From contig SKNI01000634.1 of NCBI GenBank assembly GCA_007120615.1, forward strand, positions 1 to 7,358: a DNA stretch of 7,358 bases. The letters are read 5' to 3'. Positions 1-5,589 of this stretch are shown here, in pieces. The notes beneath the pieces were generated by a model that ran no database searches, was not told the DNA's origin, and worked only from the letters and a program-made list of their open reading frames with translations. This DNA comes from Myxococcales bacterium. GTDB lineage: Bacteria > Myxococcota_A > Bradymonadia > Bradymonadales > Bradymonadaceae. Within the stretch, counting starts at the first letter, position 1. The number at the start of each line of letters is the position of its first letter. Made by a program: the position numbers and the translations under genes.

Positions 1-483
1 CTGGCCGTGAAGGACCTCCTGACAGACCTGGATATACCGGTCGCGGGAGGTCGAGCAGGCGTGTGATTCGAGATGATTTGCGAGCTCTGCTAAGCAACGA
101 GAGGCTTTATCTGGGTCGTAGTGCAGGGCTCCCGTTTCAATTCGCGTGGGAACTACTTCCATGTCAACCCTTGCCTGGTCTAATAATTCGGGCCTGTTTT
201 TACATTCATCTTTGTCCGAAAAAATAGTCAGAGCACGTCCTCTACCGGCAAAATAATAAAAACGCTCTGCACAGTCTCCGAAAATCAATTCGCAATGATG
301 GTCTCGCTTCATTTCCGCTTTGGCCATCCGAAATGCTTCGTAGCTGATAGGACCATCAGAATTCGATGAATCCGAAGAGGGGCTGTCTTCCTCGTTCTGA
401 CCACATCCTGTCGACAAAAAGAAGCAGATGAAAAAGGCAAAGAGTAACGGGGTGAGCGGGTTGATTCGGCGAGAACGAGTCAT
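1..483 (-). CDS. Cysteine-patterned lipoprotein, partial (C-terminus beyond left edge)
   Basis: An open frame of 161 codons starts with ATG at 483-481 and is still open at base 1. The N-terminus has arginines (MTRSRR), a hydrophobic stretch at about residues 10-22 and the sequence FLSTGC with Cys27, which reads as a type II signal peptide. The lipobox is imperfect (Ser at -3, Leu at -4). A Ser/Asp/Asn-rich linker follows (about 29-46), then a domain with cysteines at 64, 71, 94, 130, 143 and 154. The segments HYDPDKASRCLAEL (121-134) and CQEVLHGQ (154-161) match a pattern I recall from many small lipoproteins of Myxococcota and Bradymonadales, where the conserved cysteines probably form disulfides; such proteins usually have no assigned domain. 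The protein is therefore probably anchored to a membrane and faces the periplasm or outside. A weak ribosome site (AAGGG, 8 bases before ATG) supports the start. The gene is AT-richer than its neighbours. Function unknown. Confidence 0.8.
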   Translation of the reverse strand, partial: MTRSRRINPLTPLLFAFFICFFLSTGCGQNEEDSPSSDSSNSDGPISYEAFRMAKAEMKRDHHCELIFGDCAERFYYFAGRGRALTIFSDKDECKNRPELLDQARVDMEVVPTRIETGALHYDPDKASRCLAELANHLESHACSTSRDRYIQVCQEVLHGQ

Positions 484-493
484 CAGAAAGACC

Positions 494-508
494 CTTTTTT
501 GAAAAAAG
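494..508. repeat. A/T-rich perfect inverted repeat (7-bp arms, 1-base centre)
   Basis: The sequence CTTTTTTGAAAAAAG is a perfect inverted repeat lying 10 bases upstream of the lipoprotein start at 483. One arm overlaps the weak AAGGG ribosome site of that gene on the minus strand. The one-base centre is too tight for a real RNA loop. It may simply be two A/T tracts, a bendable upstream element, or remnants of a terminator for the unit ending at 540. No function is claimed. Confidence 0.35.
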
Positions 509-539
509 TATAGTGGGCTCTACTCTCATAAGGATAGCA

Positions 540-809
540 TTATTGATTCAACGTAGTAGTGATCAAAATTTCACCCCCCTTCGGGATTCCGCAGGCCCTC
601 TCGCCGGTGCGGAACGACGATGACCGTGATCGGGCCTCCTCCATGGCCTCTCCAGGCATATCTCCGTAGACCAGAATATCGGTCTTCTGGGTGGAGTTGT
701 CTGCATAGATGGCCCAGGGAGTCCAACTCGGCGGCAATGTCGGAGTGGATTTCCCCAGTGTGGTGAATGTGCCAGCAAGGGCGATTGATATTCCTCGAAT
801 ATCAGACAT
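540..809 (-). CDS. Small ORF of unknown function downstream of the TauE/SafE gene
   Basis: An 89-codon frame runs from ATG (809-807) to TAA (542-540), starting 14 bases after the TauE/SafE stop, on the same strand. The product has no recognisable domain. It contains a mildly hydrophobic start (ISIALAGTF, about residues 6-14), a Pro/Trp stretch (TLPPSWTPWAIYA, about 24-36) and a charged C-terminal half (TDILVYGDMPGEAMEEARSR). The frame reads more like protein than the overlapping TTG-started frame at 814-563, which is Arg/Pro/His-rich. No ribosome site is visible before the ATG, so expression would depend on coupling to the gene upstream. The frame is open further upstream to 905, but that part overlaps the TauE/SafE gene. 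It could be a genuine small cytoplasmic protein, the remnant of a longer gene, or a chance frame. If it is not a gene, 484-823 is a 340-base stretch in which I see no other feature besides the inverted repeat at 494-508. Confidence 0.4.
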   Translation of the reverse strand: MSDIRGISIALAGTFTTLGKSTPTLPPSWTPWAIYADNSTQKTDILVYGDMPGEAMEEARSRSSSFRTGERACGIPKGGEILITTTLNQ

Positions 810-823
810 TGCAAGATCTAGAC

Positions 824-1600
824 TCAGAACAATGGTGAGCGCGATTCGAGGACATGGAGGGACAGAAAGAAGGCGGCGACCAGGATGATCCCCCCCATGA
901 TCCACTGAACCGTCCGTCTTTTCAGTCGCACCGCTCCGAGATAGGAGCCGGCCAGGCTCCCCAGAATCACCGCCGCGGTCAGGGGGAGGAGGTCTTCGGG
1001 ACGAGGTCTATAGGATTGGAGATGAGCGGCTAAACCGGCCAGAGAATTGACAAAGACAAAGATGCCACCGGCAGCGGCGGCCTCTCGTTCATCGGTGAGG
1101 CCCAAGATCAAAAGGGCAGGGATCAAGAAAATCCCACCGCCGATGCCAACCAGGCCCGACAAAAATCCGATGACCGCTCCCAGAAGGAGAACCGCTCCCA
1201 TGCGGCTGCGACGGGTCCAATCGATCTGAAGTCGTGGGTCGGGCCACAAAAAAATCCGGGCCGCCACCAGCAGCAATACGGCGATGAGGACCAGATAAAA
1301 TAGTCCTTCGGCGATATCGAGCGAGCCGCCCAGATAGGCCATGGGAGCCGAGGCGATGAGCACCGCCCCGATGAGTTTCCATCGCGCGTGTCCGGCACGG
1401 ATATAGTGGAAGGAGACGATCAGGCTGACCAGCACGTTCATTATCAGGCTCAGCGTTGGAATCGCCCGCGGGCTGGCGCCGAACGCTCCGAGCAGAGCGG
1501 CGTAGGACGTCCCTCCCCCAAGACCTACCATCGAATAAAAGAGCGCGACGACGAAGAAGATCGCTGCCAGCCAATAGGGGGATATGAGAAGTTCTTCCAT
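824..1600 (-). CDS. TauE/SafE-family permease (sulfite exporter-like)
   Basis: A 258-residue, very hydrophobic protein with two related halves, the normal size and plan of the TauE/SafE family (about eight membrane helices). Each half opens with the family's glycine signature: SMVGLGGGTSYA at residues 23-34 and SGLVGIGGGIFLIPALL at 148-164. The halves are joined by a basic cytoplasmic linker (WTRRSRMG, 128-135). Members move sulfite, taurine-derived sulfonates, sulfoacetate or other small organic anions across the inner membrane; the substrate cannot be read from sequence. The ATG at 1600-1598 lies one base after the stop of the SLC13-type permease gene (TGA-G-ATG), and no good ribosome site stands before it, so translation is probably coupled to that gene. 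The pairing with another anion permease suggests a joint transport role. Confidence 0.94.
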   Translation of the reverse strand: MEELLISPYWLAAIFFVVALFYSMVGLGGGTSYAALLGAFGASPRAIPTLSLIMNVLVSLIVSFHYIRAGHARWKLIGAVLIASAPMAYLGGSLDIAEGLFYLVLIAVLLLVAARIFLWPDPRLQIDWTRRSRMGAVLLLGAVIGFLSGLVGIGGGIFLIPALLILGLTDEREAAAAGGIFVFVNSLAGLAAHLQSYRPRPEDLLPLTAAVILGSLAGSYLGAVRLKRRTVQWIMGGIILVAAFFLSLHVLESRSPLF

Positions 1601-1601
1601 C

Positions 1602-3383
1602 TCAGAAGGACCAGAATAGGGGCAATACGGCGACAGCCGTGGCGAAGAAGAGCAGATTCAGGGGCAGGCCTACCTTGACGAAATCGAGATATCGGTAGTT
1701 TCCGGCGCCGTAGATCATGACGTTGGTATGATAGCCGACGGGCGAGGCGAAGCTGTCGGACGAGGCAAAGGCGATGGCGATGACGAAGGGCCGGGGGTCG
1801 ATGCCCATGGACATGGCCGTGGCGATGGCCACGGGGGTGATCAGGACGGCGGTGGCCTGGTTGGAGATGAGGTCGCTCATCAAGTTGGTGGTGAGATAAA
1901 AACCCGCCAGAAGTGCCAGCGGGCCGTAGCCGCCCAGCCAGTCTACAAGCCATAGGGCGACGAGCTCGATGGCACCGACCTTTTCCAGAGCCGTGCCCAG
2001 GGGGATAAATCCTCCGAGCAGGAAGATCACCTGCCAATCGACAGCTCGGTAGGCGTCTTGGACGGAGAGCGCGCGCAGCAGAATCATGGCCACGCATCCG
2101 GCGACGGCGACCTGGACGATGGGAAAGATTTCGAGGGCGGCGAGGGTGACGATGGCGGTGAAGATCAGGAGTACGGGAATCAATAGGCGTTCTTTGAAGC
2201 GCTCCGCAGGCACTTCGGAGACGACGATAAAGTGCTCGTTTACCTCAAGTTGCTGTACCTCCCAGGGAGGGGCTTCCAGAAGCAATACGTCGCCCCCTTG
2301 GAGTTCGACGTCGAGCAGGTCGTCGACCACCACTTCGCCGGTTCGTCGCAGAGCGACCACCATTGCCGTGGGCGGGATGTGGGCTTTTGCCTGCTGCAGG
2401 GTTTGTCCGACGAGGCTGGAGCTCGGAGCGATGACCACCTGAAAGATCTCCAGCAGTTGCATCTCGTGCCCATCGCGGCCCCCATGATTCTTCTGCAGGG
2501 GCAGTACGTCAGTGCGATCGTCGCGGTCTAATTCCCCCATAATATCGGGAGAGGTGGAGATGCGCAGAATATCATGAGTAGCGAGGACGATCTCGGAGAG
2601 CTCCCCCGGTATTCTTATCCCCTCGCGAAATACGGCGACGACTTCAGCAGCGTCGTCGGGAGCGAAGAATTCCGAGGCACGACGGCCGATGCCTTCGTGG
2701 TCCGGCTGCAATTCGATTTGCGCCCGGTAATTGGGGCGGTCGAATTGCTTTGTCCACTGCTTTGGGACGGGGCGGTCCGGCAATAATCGCTGCCCCAGGG
2801 TCATCAGATAGATGATTCCCACGCCGAAGAGGGCAAGCCCCAGCGGGGTGACCTCGAACATCCCGATGGGCTCGAGTCCCTCATGCGTGATCAGGCCGCT
2901 GACCAGCAGCGTCGAGGAGGTGCCGATGAGGGTCATGCTGCCGCCGAACATCGCCGCAAAGGACAGGGGGATGAGCAGCCGACTGGGGCTGATTTCGAGC
3001 TTTCGCGACATCTCCAGGATCACCGGTAACATCACGGCCACTACAGCCACGTTGTTGATAAAGGCCGACACAAAGGAAGCGCCGACCATCATTACCAGCA
3101 AGCCCTTCTGAAAATTTTGCTCAAAGATCGCTCGCAAATATCCGGTGACTCTGCGCAGCGCTCCCGTCCGACGCAGGCCCTCGCTCAAGATGAACATCGC
3201 CCCGATGGCAATGGTCGCCTCATTGCTAAAGCCCGCCAGCCCCTCCTCGACGGTGAGAATTCCCGTCAGAAAGAGCACGGAAAGGACCAGCAGGGCGACC
3301 ACTTCCACCGGCAGTGCGTCGGTGACGAATAACACCAGAGCGAGAAGCGTGAGGCCGAGCACGATGGCAAGAGGTATCGTCAC
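1602..3383 (-). CDS. SLC13/DASS-type anion permease with two TrkA-C domains
   Basis: A 593-residue inner-membrane transporter (numbering from the GTG at 3383-3381). Membrane half one spans about 1-200, a soluble middle about 215-395 looks like two TrkA-C (RCK_C) domains, and membrane half two spans about 400-593. The inverted-repeat motifs of the family are visible: FINN at 108-111 and SNQAT at 507-511, which I align with the two Ser-Asn-Thr cation/substrate sites of characterised DASS proteins. SPVGYHTNVMIYG at 547-559 is a typical motif of the TrkA-C subgroup. That subgroup includes sulfate transporters, but substrates vary. The first-half loop reads GGSMTLIGTSSTLLVSG, where I recall GTSTN in relatives; Thr158 replaces the usual Asn. 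The start was set at GTG because GGAAG lies 5 bases upstream and the protein then opens directly into helix one. A longer frame from TTG at 3452 would add 23 residues without a ribosome site. The gene follows the SnoaL-like gene by 88 bases and is coupled to the TauE/SafE gene. Confidence 0.94.
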   Translation of the reverse strand: MTIPLAIVLGLTLLALVLFVTDALPVEVVALLVLSVLFLTGILTVEEGLAGFSNEATIAIGAMFILSEGLRRTGALRRVTGYLRAIFEQNFQKGLLVMMVGASFVSAFINNVAVVAVMLPVILEMSRKLEISPSRLLIPLSFAAMFGGSMTLIGTSSTLLVSGLITHEGLEPIGMFEVTPLGLALFGVGIIYLMTLGQRLLPDRPVPKQWTKQFDRPNYRAQIELQPDHEGIGRRASEFFAPDDAAEVVAVFREGIRIPGELSEIVLATHDILRISTSPDIMGELDRDDRTDVLPLQKNHGGRDGHEMQLLEIFQVVIAPSSSLVGQTLQQAKAHIPPTAMVVALRRTGEVVVDDLLDVELQGGDVLLLEAPPWEVQQLEVNEHFIVVSEVPAERFKERLLIPVLLIFTAIVTLAALEIFPIVQVAVAGCVAMILLRALSVQDAYRAVDWQVIFLLGGFIPLGTALEKVGAIELVALWLVDWLGGYGPLALLAGFYLTTNLMSDLISNQATAVLITPVAIATAMSMGIDPRPFVIAIAFASSDSFASPVGYHTNVMIYGAGNYRYLDFVKVGLPLNLLFFATAVAVLPLFWSF

Positions 3384-3388
3384 AAATA

Positions 3389-3393
3389 CTTCC
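3389..3393 (-). promoter_or_regulatory. Ribosome binding site that decides the SLC13-permease GTG start
   Basis: On the minus strand GGAAG lies 5 bases upstream of GTG at 3383-3381. The alternative upstream TTG at 3452-3450 has no purine-rich site at a suitable distance, so the GTG is preferred. Confidence 0.6.
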
Positions 3394-3471
3394 GTCTGCT
3401 TCGCTACGGTCGTGTGGAGCAGCGCCTTTTTTGGGGGAAAATGTGGGATCAACGGCGGGCATCAAGATTCC

Positions 3472-3942
3472 CTAATGCGGCCGCAGCACCGCGCCGCCGG
3501 AGGGCCAGTCGCGACCGCCCGGTCGGACCTCCTCGGAGATCACGCCCACGGCGCGCATAAAGGTCAGTCCGTCGTAGAAATCGAAGGCCTCGACCAATTT
3601 TCCGTCTTTGAAGCGAAAGACGGCGGCGACCAAATAGTCAGCCTGGTTTCCACTCGCTGGAATGCCGAAGAATTCGCCTTCGTGGGTTCCCGTAAAGCGG
3701 TAGGTACAGTGGACGCGATTGCCTTCACCAAAGAGGTCTTCCACAGAATACTCGAAGTCGGGAAACCCTTCGTGCGTTTGTTCCATAACGTCCTGGAAGG
3801 CGTCGAGTCCCTGCATCTCGATGCCCGACGCCGTGTGGTAGACGACGTTCTCGTCGCAGATCTGGTCCATGCGTGAGAAATCATGGGCGTTGAAGATATT
3901 GATCAGCCTGCGAACGGTCTTTTTGTTTTGTTCCACCGACAT
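3472..3942 (-). CDS. SnoaL-like / ester cyclase-fold protein (NTF2-like superfamily)
   Basis: A 156-residue soluble protein of the size expected for a SnoaL-like polyketide-cyclase-fold domain, with an alpha+beta cone fold. The N-terminal helices include TVRRLINIFNAHDFSRMDQI (9-28). They are followed by ENVVYHTASG (31-40), GFPDFEYSVEDLFGEGNRV (59-77), and the family hallmark TGTHEGEFFGIPASG (84-98). The last strand is FRFKDGKLVEAFDFYDGL (109-126). Family members act as small hydrolases, isomerases or cyclases, or only bind ligands; chemistry cannot be assigned here. ATG at 3942 was chosen over a longer frame from 4038 because of a strong ribosome site (AAGGAGG, 3954-3948, 5 bases away). The added N-terminus would contain unrelated residues. 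It is first in the minus-strand series of genes leading to the two permeases, which suggests co-transcription, although the functional link is unclear. It is cytoplasmic, with no signal peptide. Confidence 0.9.
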   Translation of the reverse strand: MSVEQNKKTVRRLINIFNAHDFSRMDQICDENVVYHTASGIEMQGLDAFQDVMEQTHEGFPDFEYSVEDLFGEGNRVHCTYRFTGTHEGEFFGIPASGNQADYLVAAVFRFKDGKLVEAFDFYDGLTFMRAVGVISEEVRPGGRDWPSGGAVLRPH

Positions 3943-4156
3943 AGGGACCTCCTTGAGCCATAACGATTTGTCACCCCGAAATCTATGCACCGGCGCAGAA
4001 CGCTGTAGACCGCAAAAAGCGCACTGGCCTGTGTTCATGGGCTTCTGTGTAGATGGTGGCCGGTTTTCTATTTGGTTGGCGGGCCACTGAGTCGATCTTC
4101 AAGCCAGTGCGTGTTCAAAGCTCCTATGTGAAAAAGGACCACCACGGCGGGCTGTC
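3943..4156. promoter_or_regulatory. Divergent intergenic region with a 9-bp inverted repeat
   Basis: This 214-base spacer separates the minus-strand SnoaL-like gene from the plus-strand protease gene, so promoters for both should lie here. I could not identify convincing -35/-10 pairs for either direction. It does contain CGCACTGGC at 4020-4028 and its exact reverse complement GCCAGTGCG at 4103-4111, 74 bases apart. In addition GTGTTCA occurs at 4031-4037 and again, same orientation, at 4111-4117. Such paired elements can be regulator sites, but two short matches in a spacer this size can also arise by chance. Confidence 0.45.
3948..3954 (-). promoter_or_regulatory. Strong ribosome binding site of the SnoaL-like gene
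   Basis: AAGGAGG on the minus strand, 5 bases before ATG at 3942-3940. It is the best Shine-Dalgarno match in the window and fixes this start against the longer frame beginning at 4038. Confidence 0.85.
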
Positions 4157-4990
4157 TTGTTGAGTCGAAACCACTCCAAACCCAGGGGGCCTGCTCCCTG
4201 GCTATTTTTGGTCGCCACCCTTGGGTGGACCTGGTGCTTCTTGCTTCCGGCAGTATTCTCCGAGCAAGGGCTATTCGAATTCCCTGTGGCCATCTTCTCG
4301 GCCATCGGACTGCTCGGACCCTTGATCGTGGCCGGAATGCTCATCGCCGGCGGACGGTGGGACCGGTCCCTGGATGCGACGGTGGGCCATTTCTTTCGGC
4401 GTTGCTTCGATCCCCGAACACTGCCGTGGAGGTGGATGCTGGCCGTGATGGGCCTGGCCGCTCTCTTGGCAGTGGGTCCGGTCTTTCTGGACCTGCCCGT
4501 GCTCCGCGAACAGGGGGTGTGGGAGCCGGGGCCGCTGGCATTTGTGCTGCTGGGATTTCTGGGCGCTCTGGAGGAGCCGGGCTGGCGCGGATATGCGCAG
4601 GAAGGGTTGCAGCGGCGGATCCCGGTGGTCGCGGCGGGATTTGTGATCGGGGTCTTCTGGGCATTGTGGCATCTGCCGCTCTTTTTCATCGACGGGACCT
4701 ATCAGGCCGGCCTGGGACCGGGAAGTGTCGCCTTCTGGGGATTTATGCTGGCCCTTGTGGTGGGGGCGCCATTTTATGCCTGGCTATATAACGCGGCCGG
4801 CAAGGTCGTCTTCGCAGCCCTTCTTTATCACGGGCTGGGAAATGTGGCCCGAGAGCTCGTGCCCGATGTCTCCGTATTTGCCGAGGTCGCCGTAGAGGCG
4901 GCGATGATGTTGGTGGTCGTTATCATCGGCTGGCATTGGATGAAGCGGTCGGCCGACACCGATCAGAGTCAGAAAAAGTCCCCTACTTGA
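4157..4990 (+). CDS. CPBP-family intramembrane metalloprotease (CAAX/Rce1-like)
   Basis: A 277-residue polytopic membrane protein carrying the conserved motifs of the CPBP/Abi (Rce1-related) family. Motif one is EEPGWRG at 139-145 (paired glutamates and arginine), motif two is FWALWHLPLFF at 167-177 with His172, and motif three is HGLGN at 225-229. These residues line the intramembrane active site in the family and all appear intact, so the enzyme is probably active in the inner membrane. Helices can be seen at about 14-34, 43-64, 93-111, 125-138, 156-178, 191-212 and 241-261. Bacterial members are linked to processing of peptides or membrane proteins and sometimes to bacteriocin immunity; no bacteriocin gene is visible here, so the substrate is unknown. 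No in-frame ATG precedes the first helix. The frame opens after TGA at 4088 and the best starts are TTG at 4157 or the next TTG at 4160, both without a strong ribosome site. It ends 24 bases from the convergent gene on the right. Confidence 0.93.
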   Translation: MLSRNHSKPRGPAPWLFLVATLGWTWCFLLPAVFSEQGLFEFPVAIFSAIGLLGPLIVAGMLIAGGRWDRSLDATVGHFFRRCFDPRTLPWRWMLAVMGLAALLAVGPVFLDLPVLREQGVWEPGPLAFVLLGFLGALEEPGWRGYAQEGLQRRIPVVAAGFVIGVFWALWHLPLFFIDGTYQAGLGPGSVAFWGFMLALVVGAPFYAWLYNAAGKVVFAALLYHGLGNVARELVPDVSVFAEVAVEAAMMLVVVIIGWHWMKRSADTDQSQKKSPT

Positions 4991-5014
4991 ACTTCTCTTA
5001 TTCATGCTGATATG

Positions 5015-5443
5015 TCAGAAACCCTTGTCAGGAGTAGTTGATGTCAGTTTTGCGCGAGAGCTTTGAATTCTGGTGCTACTTTCCCCGTCTTCGTCCGTGC
5101 CCGGGTGGGTGAACTCGAAAGACCATGTGGGGTCGCCTTCCTCCCTCAGGTAGCTCTCGAAGCCGGCGGGCTTGGCGTAGACCTCTAATGTGTAGGCAAT
5201 GTCATCCTGCGAGATTACTTTCAACGCCGCATCAAGAAATGAGCCGTCAAAGATTCGACTCACAGCACACCAGACAACCTCTCCTTCTTCGAGAAGGCGG
5301 TGCGCAGCCACTCCCTCATCCCACGTATCCTCGGGCAGGAAGTCTGACCCCTCAACGAGAATATCTCCGGGGATGGGATCGGAGATACAGGAAACGGAGA
5401 AGGCACCTGCGATAACCAGTGTGGTGAGCGAGCCTCGGTACAT
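5015..5443 (-). CDS. Small exported (putative lipo)protein of unknown function
   Basis: A 142-residue frame from ATG (5443-5441) to TGA. Residues 1-19 (MYRGSLTTLVIAGAFSVSC) form a short signal peptide. Cys19 could be lipidated, though the -3 position is Ser rather than the usual Leu. The mature part is acidic, with DILVEGSDFLPEDTWDEG at 27-44, a segment GEVVWCAVSRIFDGSFLDAALKV (54-76, the first Cys of the mature chain at 59), then DDIAYTLEVYAKP (80-92). The tail (about 114-142) is Ser/Thr/Asp-rich and looks disordered. I recognise no family. It would sit in the periplasm or at a membrane. The gene is convergent with the protease gene (24-base gap, no evident terminator hairpin) and divergent from the propeller lipoprotein gene. 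A hairpin lies directly upstream of its start. Plus-strand frames over the same DNA are Arg/Pro/Ser-rich and were judged shadows. Confidence 0.72.
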   Translation of the reverse strand: MYRGSLTTLVIAGAFSVSCISDPIPGDILVEGSDFLPEDTWDEGVAAHRLLEEGEVVWCAVSRIFDGSFLDAALKVISQDDIAYTLEVYAKPAGFESYLREEGDPTWSFEFTHPGTDEDGESSTRIQSSRAKLTSTTPDKGF

Positions 5444-5448
5444 CGGAG

Positions 5449-5489
5449 CCTACGGTTGATGATGCGTAGTTCAGCATCGAGGCCGTAGG
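5449..5489. repeat. Imperfect two-stem hairpin just upstream of the 5443 start
   Basis: CCTACGG (5449-5455) pairs exactly with CCGTAGG (5483-5489), and within it GATGC (5461-5465) pairs with GCATC (5474-5478). The apical loop is 8 bases and the internal loop is 5/4 bases. In the minus-strand transcript the 3' arm of the outer stem includes TAGG, the only weak Shine-Dalgarno-like run, and ends 5 bases before the ATG at 5443. The structure could therefore mask the ribosome site, or the DNA symmetry could be a regulator site in this divergent promoter region (5444-5589). No promoter elements were recognised with confidence. Confidence 0.5.
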
Positions 5490-5589
5490 GGTGGTCTGGA
5501 TCCGATCACGTTCGTGCCCTGGCGATGGCTGGACTTTTCATTTCGAAAGTGGTCGACTCAAAGCCGACATTCAAACCTGATGGAATCTC

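Noticed and set aside
563..814. 83-codon TTG-started frame downstream of the TauE/SafE gene
   Set aside because: It overlaps the more protein-like frame at 809-540, and its C-terminal half is Arg/Pro/His-rich as expected of a shadow frame.
1525..2097. 190-codon minus-strand frame overlapping the SLC13-type permease and TauE/SafE genes
   Set aside because: It is a same-strand out-of-frame reading rich in Arg/His/Pro. It cannot coexist with the clearly coding permease frames.
3427..3440. T-run followed by G-run considered as a terminator between the SnoaL-like and permease genes
   Set aside because: No GC-rich stem precedes the T-run in either orientation.
3384..3452. N-terminal extension of the SLC13-type permease from TTG at 3452
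   Set aside because: It lacks a ribosome site and would add a 23-residue non-family stretch, whereas GTG at 3383 has GGAAG at the right distance.
3145..3876. 243-codon plus-strand frame antisense to the SnoaL-like gene and the start of the SLC13-type permease gene
   Set aside because: It is the complement of two well-supported family proteins, its first half is Arg/Ser/Thr-rich, and it has no domain or ribosome site.
3943..4038. N-terminal extension of the SnoaL-like protein from ATG at 4038
   Set aside because: The strong AAGGAGG at 3954-3948 points to ATG 3942, and the extension has no counterpart in the family.
4099..4689. 196-codon minus-strand frame across the protease gene
   Set aside because: It is Pro/Ser/Arg/Lys-rich low-complexity sequence opposite a gene with all CPBP motifs intact.
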